Shown in pieces: positions 34,772 through 43,408 of a stretch of 64,000 nt of DNA (position 1 is its first letter; each line of letters begins with the position of its first letter). Origin of the DNA: Rhodoferax sp. WC2427 (GTDB taxonomy: Bacteria; Pseudomonadota; Gammaproteobacteria; Burkholderiales; Burkholderiaceae_C); NCBI RefSeq assembly GCF_040822085.1, contig NZ_CP162006.1:4092001-4156000 (forward strand). Direction: 5' to 3'. Under the pieces are notes generated by a model. That model saw nothing but the letters and a program-made list of their open reading frames with translations, was not told where the DNA came from and made no database searches. Position numbers and translations under genes: made by a program.

Positions 34772-36559
34772 TTGCTACAAAAAGTGAGCTTTGCCGCTAG
34801 CCACTACGGAGCATTGGCCGTTTTTGTCATTGCCTGCTGGGGTTTGGGACGCACGGCCATCCACAGCCTGCTGCAAGAATCGAAGGTAGACCCGTGGATG
34901 GGGCATGCGCTGTCTACCACCTTGGGCTTGGGGATTTTCATCTGTGCGTTGCAATGGCTAGGGGTCGCTGGTGCACTAAAGGCTCCATGGATATACAGCC
35001 TGCTCATTCTCGGCGCGTTATGCGCGGCTGCGCCGTTACAGGCGGTCTTTAAGAAATCCATCGATGCAGGAATGCCATCCTGGCGTGCGCTGGCGTTCCA
35101 CCGCGGTGGAGCCGCGGTTGCAGTCATCCTGGTCGGCTGTTTTGTGCTGCTCGACCCCCTCAAACCTCCGCATGAGTGGGATGAACTGGCTTACCACCTT
35201 CCCCATGCCCAGCAATGGGCGCAAAGCGGCCATCTACAACCCAACGAATGGCTGCGTTACCCCTGGTTTCCGTATAACTACGACTTGCTTTATGCCGGCA
35301 GCCTTGTGGTGCTGGACGATATCGCTCCCCACCTGCTGCACGCGCTGGCAGGTTGGACCATTGCATTGATGGTGTTTCGTCTGGGGGTGCGCTATGCATC
35401 TACTTTAGAGGCATGCCTCGCCAGCATCCTATGGCTGCGCTTGTCGCGGGCCGAATTTAGCAATGCATACGTTGACATGGGGGTCACCCTGTTCGTGCTG
35501 GCAGCGTGCATCGCGCTTCAATATTGGTTCGAGAATCCCGAGCAGCGCCGTTGGCTGGCGCTGTCGGCGTTTGTGATGGGCTTAGCGGTCGGCTCCAAAT
35601 ACCAGGCCCTGAGCTTTCTCCCGCTGTTCGGTTGTGCGGTGCTATGGCGAGATCGGCGGGCCAGCACCATTGCAATGGCAAGTCTATGCCTCTTGGTTCC
35701 CTGCTTGTATTGGTATGCCCGCAACACATGGATGACGGGTGATCCGTTCAACCCTTTGGGCGGGAAGATCTTTGGCTTCACCGACTGGAACCTTGCCGAC
35801 TATGAATACCAGTTTGCCGATATCCGACGCGTTTATGGCTGGCCCCACGGCGCATTCTGGGCCGCCTTATTAGCCCCCTGCCTGCCGTCGTTGCGCCAAA
35901 TCAATGGTTTGCGGGCCGCTATGGTGTTCTGCATCTATGCAACGCTCGTGTGGGCCGGAACCTCCCACTACCCACGTTATTTGATGCCAGCCTACCCACT
36001 ATTGGCGCTGCTGGCGGTCTGTGTATGGTGCCAGTTGCTGCAGGGTGCTCTGCATTTTCTTGGCGGCACGGCATGGCATAGGCTGAACCCATCGACACAC
36101 AACCGCATCCAGAGCGGGGGGTGGGCTGTACTACTGGCGGTTTTGACGCTTGCCTGCTTTGACAGTGTCGCCCGTAAATGGCCCCAGTTGGCGACAACAC
36201 CGGAGGCGCGCCAAGCCTTTTTGCAACGCACGGCCTTGCTTACCTATGGCGACACCCTGGCATATTTAAATACACATGACATGGGGAAGATTTACCAAAG
36301 CGGCATGGAAGGCGCTCTTTACTATGCCCCCCAGCCGATATGGGGCGACTCTTTTGGCCCCTGGCGCAACCAGGACTTTCTACGCCTGGAGCCCAAAGCA
36401 CTCGCGGCCAAACTGACACGGCAACAGTTCAATACACTGGTATTGCATAGCCCTTCTTACCGCAGCCTGGTATCAAGTCCCGATTTTCCGCAGTATTTTT
36501 CAGAAGCCCACCGCACAGAAAATTACTCGATCTACCGCGTCATCGGTAACTCGCCATGA
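34772..36559 (+). CDS. GT39/ArnT-like multi-span membrane glycosyltransferase
   Basis: 595 residues, about eleven to thirteen membrane helices. The first periplasmic loop after two to four spans carries HEWDELAYHLPHAQQW, the acidic loop motif of lipid-linked-sugar-dependent (GT39/ArnT/PMT-like) transferases, followed by YPWFPYNYDLLYAG and later YPRYLMPAYPLLALL. It probably moves a sugar from a polyprenyl-phosphate donor onto a lipid or protein acceptor. Start is TTG 34772, six bases after the prfC stop; a GTG at 34784 is an alternative. Base composition is visibly less GC-rich than the neighbours. The downstream GT2 and GtrA genes overlap in a chain. Confidence 0.8.
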   Translation: MLQKVSFAASHYGALAVFVIACWGLGRTAIHSLLQESKVDPWMGHALSTTLGLGIFICALQWLGVAGALKAPWIYSLLILGALCAAAPLQAVFKKSIDAGMPSWRALAFHRGGAAVAVILVGCFVLLDPLKPPHEWDELAYHLPHAQQWAQSGHLQPNEWLRYPWFPYNYDLLYAGSLVVLDDIAPHLLHALAGWTIALMVFRLGVRYASTLEACLASILWLRLSRAEFSNAYVDMGVTLFVLAACIALQYWFENPEQRRWLALSAFVMGLAVGSKYQALSFLPLFGCAVLWRDRRASTIAMASLCLLVPCLYWYARNTWMTGDPFNPLGGKIFGFTDWNLADYEYQFADIRRVYGWPHGAFWAALLAPCLPSLRQINGLRAAMVFCIYATLVWAGTSHYPRYLMPAYPLLALLAVCVWCQLLQGALHFLGGTAWHRLNPSTHNRIQSGGWAVLLAVLTLACFDSVARKWPQLATTPEARQAFLQRTALLTYGDTLAYLNTHDMGKIYQSGMEGALYYAPQPIWGDSFGPWRNQDFLRLEPKALAAKLTRQQFNTLVLHSPSYRSLVSSPDFPQYFSEAHRTENYSIYRVIGNSP

Positions 36560-37512
36560 ATAACGCCTCACCAGAGCCACGTATCGCCGTGCTCATCCCG
36601 TGCTACAACGAGGCCATCGCCATTGCCCGCGTCATCCGAGACTTTCAAGCGAGTTTGCCGCAGGCCCACATCCATGTGTTTGACAATAACTCCACCGATG
36701 AAACTGCCGAGGTCGCAGAGAGACATGGAGCCATGGTGACGCACGTAGCGTTGCGCGGCAAAGGCAATGTCGTACGACGCATGTTTGCCGATGTGGACGC
36801 AGATATCTACCTCATGGTGGATGGAGATGCGACTTATGACGCGACTCAAGCCCCTCGCATGGTGGCCTTATTGCGAGAACGCATGTTGGACATGGTCGTA
36901 GGTTGCCGTGTGGATGACCGCCACAACCAAGCCACATACCGCCCAGGACATCGCCTTGGCAACCAATTACTGACGGGTTCAGTGCTTCGGATTTTTGGGG
37001 GGCAATTCACCGACATGCTGTCTGGCTACCGCGTGTTTTCTCGCCGTTACGTGAAATCATTCCCAGCGGTAGCACAAGGCTTTGAAACCGAAACCGAACT
37101 TACGGTTCATGCCTTGGAACTGCGCATGCCCTATGCGGAGGTTCCCACCGCCTACCAATCCCGACCGGTGGGCTCGGAAAGCAAACTCTCGACATTCCGT
37201 GACGGCTGGCGTATTTTGAAAACGATTCTGCAACTTTTCATCAGCGAACGGCCACTGGCTTTTTTCGCTACTGCAGCAGCCGTTTTAGCCACAGTGTCCA
37301 TCATGCTGGCCATTCCCCTGGCGCTTACATACTTCCACACCGGTCTGGTCCCGCGCTTACCCACCGCGGTATTGGCCACCGGTGGCATGGTTAGTGCTCT
37401 GTTGTCACTAGTCTGTGGTGCCGTGCTCAACACCGTCACCATTGGAAGGCAAGAAATGAAGCACCTGGTATATCTCAGCATCCCTCCAAGCCACAGTGCT
37501 TCACACGCATGA
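36556..37512 (+). CDS. GT2 polyprenyl-phosphate glycosyltransferase with C-terminal membrane pair
   Basis: 318 residues. The GT2 fold shows VLIPCYNEAIAIARVIRDF, the metal motif LMVDGDATYD and FTDMLSGYRVFSRRYVKSFP, as in dolichyl/undecaprenyl-phosphate sugar synthases. Two hydrophobic segments at about 235-300 anchor it. It would make the polyprenyl-phosphate sugar used by the upstream GT39-like enzyme. The ATG overlaps the preceding stop by four bases; its own stop overlaps the next ATG likewise. Confidence 0.88.
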   Translation: MNNASPEPRIAVLIPCYNEAIAIARVIRDFQASLPQAHIHVFDNNSTDETAEVAERHGAMVTHVALRGKGNVVRRMFADVDADIYLMVDGDATYDATQAPRMVALLRERMLDMVVGCRVDDRHNQATYRPGHRLGNQLLTGSVLRIFGGQFTDMLSGYRVFSRRYVKSFPAVAQGFETETELTVHALELRMPYAEVPTAYQSRPVGSESKLSTFRDGWRILKTILQLFISERPLAFFATAAAVLATVSIMLAIPLALTYFHTGLVPRLPTAVLATGGMVSALLSLVCGAVLNTVTIGRQEMKHLVYLSIPPSHSASHA

Positions 37513-37910
37513 AGCCCTCGCCCCAGTTTTTGCGCTTTTGCGTGGTTGGCGTCGTCGGCCTGGGTGTGGACATGGCGGTTCTGTATGCCACGGCCTGGGC
37601 CTTGGGCTGGTATGGGGCGCGGGTGCTGTCGTTTACGGCGGCGGCCACTGCCACCTGGTGGCTGAACCGGCGTTTCACCTTCCAGGCCGAGGGGACCGGC
37701 AGCACATCGGCCGGGCAACAGTACCTGCGCTACATGGTGTCAATGCTGGGCGGGGCGGTGCTGAACTATGCGGCCTATGTGGCCACGCTGCACTGGATCG
37801 ACCTGCCCGGCAAGGCGGCGCTAGGCGTGGCCTTGGGTAGCTGCGCGGGCCTGCTGTCCAACTACCTGACGGCCCGGCACCTGGTGTTCAAGCAAAAGCA
37901 TCAGGCCTGA
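37509..37910 (+). CDS. GtrA-family membrane protein (probable lipid-linked sugar flippase)
   Basis: 133 residues, four membrane helices, GtrA fold (FCVVGVVGLGVDMAVLYATA, ATWWLNRRFTFQ, SNYLTARHLVFKQ). GtrA proteins are thought to flip polyprenyl-phosphate sugars to the periplasm, fitting between the GT2 synthase and the GT39-like transferase. Starts within the previous stop (ATGA). Its base composition is back to that of the host, unlike the two genes before it. Its end overlaps the convergent next gene by ten bases. Confidence 0.9.
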   Translation: MKPSPQFLRFCVVGVVGLGVDMAVLYATAWALGWYGARVLSFTAAATATWWLNRRFTFQAEGTGSTSAGQQYLRYMVSMLGGAVLNYAAYVATLHWIDLPGKAALGVALGSCAGLLSNYLTARHLVFKQKHQA

Positions 37911-38242
37911 CGCTCCACTTCCAGCGTCGAATCGCAGCCGATGCCCGCCGCCACCCAGCGCCGGGCCCAGCGGCCCAGCAGAGGAGCCGCCCAACGCCAG
38001 CGCGGACCCAGCACCTCGGCGGGTTGGGCGATGGCACCACACAGATAACGGGCCTGCGCACCGTCCCAACGCAAAGCCGCACACGCTCCCGTGCGGCGCC
38101 CCGACAACAGGATGCCTAGCGGGCATGGAGCCGACAGGCAGCACACGCCGCAGCCGTTGCAGGGCGCGCCCACGGCGGGTTTGGCCGGGGCGGAGGGGTG
38201 GATATGGAGCACCTGCCAGTCGTGGGCAGAGGGATGGGGCAT
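37901..38242 (-). CDS. YkgJ-like cysteine-cluster protein
   Basis: 113 residues. The cysteine-rich segment PCNGCGVCCLSAPCPLG near residues 28-44 (CxxCxxCC...C), with further cysteines at ACAALRW and YLCGA, is typical of small YkgJ/UPF0153 proteins thought to bind zinc or iron-sulfur. Function unknown. The ATG at 38242 begins MPHPSAHDWQVLHIHPSAPA. Overlaps the gtrA end; a dispersed repeat lies upstream. Confidence 0.8.
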   Translation of the reverse strand: MPHPSAHDWQVLHIHPSAPAKPAVGAPCNGCGVCCLSAPCPLGILLSGRRTGACAALRWDGAQARYLCGAIAQPAEVLGPRWRWAAPLLGRWARRWVAAGIGCDSTLEVERQA

Positions 38243-38264
38243 GCGCCATTGTGGCCCCAAGACA

Positions 38265-38335
38265 TTTGCTACAGATAAAGTAGCTTCTTACGCTTATGGA
38301 ATAAGCGCTAGAGGCACAAAAGACCCCTATTTTCA
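38265..38335. repeat. Dispersed repeat copy F (full length)
   Basis: tttgctacagataaagtagc, ttcttacgcttatggaataa, gcgctagaggcacaaaagac. It overlaps the 3' end of xylB by its last bases and precedes the cysteine-cluster gene. Confidence 0.85.
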
Positions 38336-39787
38336 GAAACTGGCCTTCAGTGCCTGGTACAGCGCGCCAAAGCGCTGGTAGCGCGCGGCCACGGCGGCGG
38401 GCTGGGCCACCGGCTCGAAGCGCTGCGCTACGGGCGGGCTCAGGCAGACATTGGCCTCCACGCCACCATCGGCCAGCCAGGCCAGACGGGCCGCGCCCAG
38501 GGCACCACCGGTGGCGCCGCCCTCTTGCGTGACCAGCGGCACACCCAGGGTGTTGGCCAGCTCTTGCGACCACCAAGCGCTGCGGGCACCGCCACCCACC
38601 ACCGACAGCGCGCCGATCGGCTGGTCGGTGGCCAGGGTACGCCAGCCATCGCACAGGCCGAAGTTCACGCCCTCCACCACCGCATAAGCGATGGCCGCCG
38701 TGTCGTGGCTGTGGGTCAGGCCGAAGAGCACGCCCTGGGCGTTCGGGTTGTTGTGCGGCGAACGCTCGCCCGACAGGTAGGGCAAAAACAGCGGTGCGTT
38801 GGCGCGCGCGCTGGGCGACACCTGGGCGGCTGCGGCCAGCAGCGCGGCTTCGTTGTCATAGCGCAGCAGCTTGGTAGCCCAGCTCACCGCACTGGCGGCC
38901 GACAGCATCACCGACATCTGGTGCCAGCGGTTCGGCAAGGCATGGCAAAACGCGTGCACCGCCTGCGCCGGGTTGGGCCGGAACGTGTCGGTGGCCAGAA
39001 ACACCACACCCGAGGTGCCCAGCGACACAAACCCCTGCCCTGGCGACACCACGCCCATGCCCACGGCGCTGGCGGCGTTGTCACCGCCACCACCGGCGAC
39101 CGGCAGACCGGCCCGCAGCCCCCAGCGGATGGCAATGTTGGCCGACAAACCGGCGGAAACTTCACTGCCCTCAACCACGCGGGGCATGTGCGATTCGCTC
39201 AAGCCGCAGGCCGCCAGCAGCTTGGGCGACCAGGCGCGTGCGCCCACGTCCAGCCACAGGGTGCCGGAGGCGTCGGAGCAGTCGGTCACGGCCTCACCAG
39301 TCAACAGCAGGCGCAGATAGTCTTTGGGCAACAGCACGCGGGCGGTTTGCTTAAATATTTCGGGTTCATGCTCGCGCAGCCACCACAGCTTGGGCGCGGT
39401 AAAACCGGGCATGGCCAGGTTGCCGGTGATAGCGGCCACCTCGGGCACGGCTTCGGTCAGGGCTACGCAGGCCGCACCGCTGCGGCCATCGTTCCACAGA
39501 ATCGCCGGGCGCAGCACCTTGTCTTGCGCGTCCAGCAGCACCGCACCGTGCATCTGGCCCGACAGGCCGATGGCCCGCACGGCTGACAAATCGGCCCGGT
39601 GGCTGGCGGCCAGCTGGTCCATCACCGATTCCAGCGCGCGCCACCAGCTGTGCGGGTCTTGTTCGGACCATAGGGGCTGGGGTTGCTGCACGGTGAGCTG
39701 CGCATGTGCCACCGCCACCACACGGTGGTCGTCGGCCAGCAGCAGGGCTTTGAGTTCGGAGGTGCCGAGATCGAGTCCTAAATACAT
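38333..39787 (-). CDS. xylB: Xylulokinase
   Basis: 484-residue FGGY kinase phosphorylating D-xylulose to xylulose 5-phosphate. The start MYLGLDLGTSELKALL is the phosphate-binding loop; GLSGQMHGAVLLD and PAILWNDGRSG are the FGGY sugar-binding region; GGGGDNAASAVGMG carries the catalytic Asp; VVGGGARSAWWSQELANTLG is the second nucleotide loop. It is the last gene of the polyol operon, taking the D-xylulose made by the arabinitol dehydrogenase encoded upstream into the pentose phosphate pathway. Confidence 0.95.
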   Translation of the reverse strand: MYLGLDLGTSELKALLLADDHRVVAVAHAQLTVQQPQPLWSEQDPHSWWRALESVMDQLAASHRADLSAVRAIGLSGQMHGAVLLDAQDKVLRPAILWNDGRSGAACVALTEAVPEVAAITGNLAMPGFTAPKLWWLREHEPEIFKQTARVLLPKDYLRLLLTGEAVTDCSDASGTLWLDVGARAWSPKLLAACGLSESHMPRVVEGSEVSAGLSANIAIRWGLRAGLPVAGGGGDNAASAVGMGVVSPGQGFVSLGTSGVVFLATDTFRPNPAQAVHAFCHALPNRWHQMSVMLSAASAVSWATKLLRYDNEAALLAAAAQVSPSARANAPLFLPYLSGERSPHNNPNAQGVLFGLTHSHDTAAIAYAVVEGVNFGLCDGWRTLATDQPIGALSVVGGGARSAWWSQELANTLGVPLVTQEGGATGGALGAARLAWLADGGVEANVCLSPPVAQRFEPVAQPAAVAARYQRFGALYQALKASF

Positions 39788-39798
39788 GGGGGGTCTTT

Positions 39799-40725
39799 TC
39801 AGTTCTTGTTGCCAAATCTTGCTTCGGCCTGGCGGCGGAAGTCTTTGGGAGTCATGCCTTTGATTTGCATGAAACGGCGGTTGAAATTGGCGACGTTGTT
39901 GAAGCCCACGTCGTAGCAGACGTTGTTGATGTAGCGGTCGGTTTCCATCAGCAGCTGGCAGGCGCGGTTGATGCGCAGGCGGTTCACGAAGTCGGTGAAG
40001 GTGTTGCCGGTGGCGCGGCGGAAGTAGCGGGAGAACTGGCTCTCGGTCATGTTGACGCGGGATGCCACTTCGGCCATGGTGAACTGGTCGGCGCTGTGCT
40101 CGGTGAGGTAGCTGACAACCCCACTGATCTGCGCCAGCGAGGCATCGTCGTCAAAGCTTTGCATTTGCACCGTGGACAGCAGCCGGTAGTCGGTGCATCC
40201 AGCCAACTGGTCCAACAAAATCAGGAATTCGCCGTACCGGGCCATGCCATGGCTGTTTTTGATGCGCACCAGGGCATCGCGCGCGATGTCGCTCATGTCG
40301 AAAAATTCAATGCCATGGCGGGCCCGCTCCAGCAGGGGCAGCACGCTGTGCAGTTCGCCCACTTCGGCTCCGGCCTGGCGCAGTGGGGCTTCTGAAAATT
40401 GCAGCACCATGTCGCGCAGATGGACCACTTCGTCGGAGCCATCGCTGCTGATCCAGTTGTGCGGCAGGCGCGGTCCGGTAAGTACCAGATTGCCGGGCTC
40501 GAAGTGGCCAATGTAGTCGCCCACAAACAGCTTGCCCCTGGTCTCGACGATGAGGTGCAGCTCGCACTCCTCGTGCTGGTGCCAGCGCACCAGTGGCGTG
40601 GGAATGCCGTGCTCCAGATAGCGCAGACTGCCGGGCATCTCCAGCGGCTCGTAACCCAGTGTCAAATGGCGGCCCAGGTCGTGTTCCAGCTCTGGTTCGC
40701 GGTCGCGTTGTCGCACGCTGGCCAT
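39799..40725 (-). CDS. AraC-family regulator of the polyol operon
   Basis: 308 residues. An N-terminal cupin-like sensor (LVRWHQHEECELHLIVETRG, PGNLVLTGPRLPHNWIS) is followed by two C-terminal helix-turn-helix units (FTMAEVASRVNMTESQFSRY and INNVCYDVGFNNVANFNRRF). The ATG at 40725 has AAGGAGA. It lies inside the operon between dalD and xylB, so the regulator is probably co-expressed with its targets. A role as polyol-responsive activator of the smoE promoter is inferred. Confidence 0.92.
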   Translation of the reverse strand: MASVRQRDREPELEHDLGRHLTLGYEPLEMPGSLRYLEHGIPTPLVRWHQHEECELHLIVETRGKLFVGDYIGHFEPGNLVLTGPRLPHNWISSDGSDEVVHLRDMVLQFSEAPLRQAGAEVGELHSVLPLLERARHGIEFFDMSDIARDALVRIKNSHGMARYGEFLILLDQLAGCTDYRLLSTVQMQSFDDDASLAQISGVVSYLTEHSADQFTMAEVASRVNMTESQFSRYFRRATGNTFTDFVNRLRINRACQLLMETDRYINNVCYDVGFNNVANFNRRFMQIKGMTPKDFRRQAEARFGNKN

Positions 40726-40796
40726 GGTGATCTCCTTGTGAACCTGTGACAGTACCACCATCGCTGCTCAGGCATGGATGGTGGTGGTCTGCAGGC

Positions 40797-42200
40797 TCAA
40801 ACTTTCAACATGAACTGCTGCACCTGGGCGCTGGCTTTGTGCAGCGCTGCGACCAGGCGCGGATCGCCCGCCAGCTCGGCCCAGAACGGCACGTTGGCGG
40901 CCAGCGCCACCACCGGGTCGGGGGCATCGCACATGGCATGGGCCACGGCGGGGTCCATCGCCTGGTCCTGGTAGACATACGACAGTTCACCCCGGTGCCA
41001 ACGCTGCAAAAAGGCAAGGAACAGCGCGGGCAGAACAGCCACCGCGTCGATACTGCGGCCCTGGGCCAGGCACTCGCGCACAGTGGGTGCGATGAAGCCA
41101 GGCATCTTGGAGAAACCGTCGGCAGCCACGCGCTGGTTGGTGTCCAGAATGGCGGCGTTGCCAAAGCGGTCCAGCACCACGTCGCGGTAGGCGGGCAGGT
41201 CCAGCGGGCAGGGGTGCTCGGGCGTATCCAGGCACGGGATCACGTCAGAGGTGACGTAGTCATAAGCCATCTTGCGAATGCGTGCGTCGTGCGTGCCCTC
41301 GTGGATATAGGTGTAGCCCGCCAGCGTACCGGCCCAGGCAATGCAGCTGTGGGTGGCGTTGAGCAGGCGGATCTTGGCCTCTTCAAAAGCCGCAACCGAA
41401 TCCACCATCTGCACGCCCACGGTTTCCCATGCGGGGCGGCCGTTGCAGAAGTTGTCTTCGATCACCCACTGGATGAACGACTCGCCCATGATGGCGGCAC
41501 CGTCGTCCCAGCCGGTGGCGGCCAGCACGCGGCCCCGCAGCTCGGGCGCGGGGCGCGGCGTGATGCGGTCCACCATGGCGTTGGGGCAGGTGGTGTTGGC
41601 CAGCACCCAGGCGTGCAAGGCGGTGTCGCCGACCAACTGGATGAAGGACAGCAGTCCCTTGCGTACGCGGTCGCCGTTGTGGCGCAGGTTGTCGCAGTTC
41701 AGCAGCGTGACCTTGCCGCCGCCGCTGGCCATGCGCGCACGCAGGATGGCGGTGAGTGCGGCGTAGATGCAGCTGCCGGGCTGGCCTTGCTTGGCGCGCT
41801 CCAGATCGACGGCCAGATCGGGCGAACCCAGGTCCAACTGGTCGTTGGCATCCAGGTAGTAACCGGCTTCGGTGACGGTGAACGAGATGATGCGGGTGTT
41901 GGCATCGGCCCCCACCTGGATCAAACCGGCCAGGTCGGGCGTATACGGCACGATCTGGCGGATGGACTCGATGCGCTCGTAGCTGCGCTCGTCGGTGGGG
42001 GTGACGGTTTCCAGTGTGTAGGCACCGCCCTGGGCGGCCAGCGCAGCCATGGTGTCAACCATGTCGGGGCGGGTATTGCCCCCGGCCAGCGACCATTGGG
42101 TATCGCCCGTAGCACGCAGCTTGTGCATGTAAACGGCCTGGTGGGCGCGGTGGAACGAGCCCACGCCCAGATGCAGCATGACGTAGTGGGTAGCAGACAT
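40797..42200 (-). CDS. dalD: D-arabinitol 4-dehydrogenase (polyol long-chain dehydrogenase)
   Basis: 467 residues. NAD-dependent oxidation of D-arabinitol to D-xylulose. It belongs to the mannitol/arabinitol long-chain dehydrogenases: N-terminal HLGVGSFHRAHQAVYMHKL, catalytic KIRLLNATHSCIAWAG (Lys-x4-Asn-x2-His pattern), KMPGFIAPTVREC. The pairing with xylB downstream favours arabinitol over mannitol as main substrate, though these enzymes often accept mannitol and sorbitol. The ATG at 42200 has GAGGAG upstream. Confidence 0.92.
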   Translation of the reverse strand: MSATHYVMLHLGVGSFHRAHQAVYMHKLRATGDTQWSLAGGNTRPDMVDTMAALAAQGGAYTLETVTPTDERSYERIESIRQIVPYTPDLAGLIQVGADANTRIISFTVTEAGYYLDANDQLDLGSPDLAVDLERAKQGQPGSCIYAALTAILRARMASGGGKVTLLNCDNLRHNGDRVRKGLLSFIQLVGDTALHAWVLANTTCPNAMVDRITPRPAPELRGRVLAATGWDDGAAIMGESFIQWVIEDNFCNGRPAWETVGVQMVDSVAAFEEAKIRLLNATHSCIAWAGTLAGYTYIHEGTHDARIRKMAYDYVTSDVIPCLDTPEHPCPLDLPAYRDVVLDRFGNAAILDTNQRVAADGFSKMPGFIAPTVRECLAQGRSIDAVAVLPALFLAFLQRWHRGELSYVYQDQAMDPAVAHAMCDAPDPVVALAANVPFWAELAGDPRLVAALHKASAQVQQFMLKV

Positions 42201-42213
42201 TTTGGGCAACTCC

Positions 42214-43257
42214 TCAGGACAGCGCGACCGTGCGGCCCGCACTGTCAAAGCAATGCAGGGTGTTCAGGTCGAACTCCAGCGTGACCGGGTCGCCGATCTG
42301 CAGGTTGGTGCGCTCGGCCTGGCGGGAGATCATTTGCGTGCCCATCACGTCCACGTGGATCAGGGTGTCGGCCCCCAGGGCTTCGATCAGCTCCACCTTG
42401 CCGGGCACACCGGCGCTGCCCACGGGTAGAACCTTCACGCCTTCGGGGCGCACGCCGATCAGGCCGTCCTTGGGCACCCGGCCCGCCGCCTGGCCGGCCA
42501 GTGCACCAAACTGCGACAGCTGGGCGGCCTTGACGATATTCATCGACGGCATGCCGATGAACTGCGCCACGAACTGGTTGGCGGGCTTGTCGTACAGCTC
42601 CAGCGGTGCGCCGACTTGCTCGATGGCACCGTCGCGCAGCACCACCACGCGGTCGGCCAGGGTCATGGCTTCCACCTGGTCGTGGGTCACGTAGATGGTG
42701 GTCACACCCAGGGCGCGGTGCAGCTTGTGGATTTCGACACGGGTCTGGCCACGCAGGGCGGCATCCAGGTTGGACAGGGGTTCGTCGAACAAGAAGATCT
42801 TGGGTGCCCGCACGATGGCGCGGCCAATGGCCACACGCTGGCGCTGGCCACCCGAGAGCTCTTTGGGGGTGCGCTTGAGGTAGGCGGTGAGGTTGAGCTT
42901 GTCGGCGGCGGCCTCGACCTTTTTCTTGATCTCGTCCGGGGCCACCTTGGCCAGCTTGAGGGCGAAGGACATGTTGTCGAACACCGTCATGTGCGGGTAC
43001 AGGGCGTAGCTCTGGAACACCATGGCCAGCTCGCGCTGGCTGGACGGCAGGTGGGTGATGTCCCGTCCGTCGACATGCAGGGTGCCGCCGTCGGTGGTTT
43101 CCAGCCCGGCGATCATGCGCAGCAGGGTGGACTTGCCGCAGCCCGAGGGGCCGACGAAAACGATGAACTCGTTTTTATTGATATCGAGGTTGATACCTTT
43201 GATGGCGCGGTGCTCGCCAAAGAATTTTTCAACACCGCGGAGTTGCAGAAAAGACAT
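42214..43257 (-). CDS. smoK: Polyol/sugar ABC transporter ATPase (SmoK/UgpC type)
   Basis: 347 residues. Walker A FVGPSGCGKSTLLRMIAG, signature ELSGGQRQRVAIGRAI, Walker B FLFDEPLSNLDAALR, H-loop VTHDQVEAMTLADR, then the C-terminal regulatory OB domain (GLIGVRPEGVKVLPVG) typical of MalK-like ATPases. It drives the SmoEFG-type importer encoded upstream. Fourteen bases lie between its stop and... the dalD start on the downstream side, so the two are co-transcribed. Confidence 0.94.
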   Translation of the reverse strand: MSFLQLRGVEKFFGEHRAIKGINLDINKNEFIVFVGPSGCGKSTLLRMIAGLETTDGGTLHVDGRDITHLPSSQRELAMVFQSYALYPHMTVFDNMSFALKLAKVAPDEIKKKVEAAADKLNLTAYLKRTPKELSGGQRQRVAIGRAIVRAPKIFLFDEPLSNLDAALRGQTRVEIHKLHRALGVTTIYVTHDQVEAMTLADRVVVLRDGAIEQVGAPLELYDKPANQFVAQFIGMPSMNIVKAAQLSQFGALAGQAAGRVPKDGLIGVRPEGVKVLPVGSAGVPGKVELIEALGADTLIHVDVMGTQMISRQAERTNLQIGDPVTLEFDLNTLHCFDSAGRTVALS

Positions 43258-43313
43258 GATCGAATCCTTAATAGACTGACAAATATTCAAAGACAGAACG
43301 CAACGCTCCCTTC

Positions 43314-43407
43314 CAGCGATACCGAGGAACCGGCTTTGCCGGGCCTCTGGTATCGCCCCCTGCAAGGGGGTTGGAGGAAACGCGAAGCGTGTAGCCTGGG
43401 GGTGTTC
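43314..43407. repeat. Intergenic hairpin repeat with CCCCC-TGCAA-GGGGG element
   Basis: Hairpin 1: gcgatacc ... ggtatcgc enclosing ccggctttgccgg. Hairpin 2: CCCCC-TGCAA-GGGGG (43356-43370). Then ttggaggaaacgcgaagcgt and gtagcctgggggtgttc. The last motif also precedes the asparaginase stop at 2927-2941. It lies between permease and ATPase genes of the operon. Confidence 0.65.
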
Positions 43408-43408
43408 T

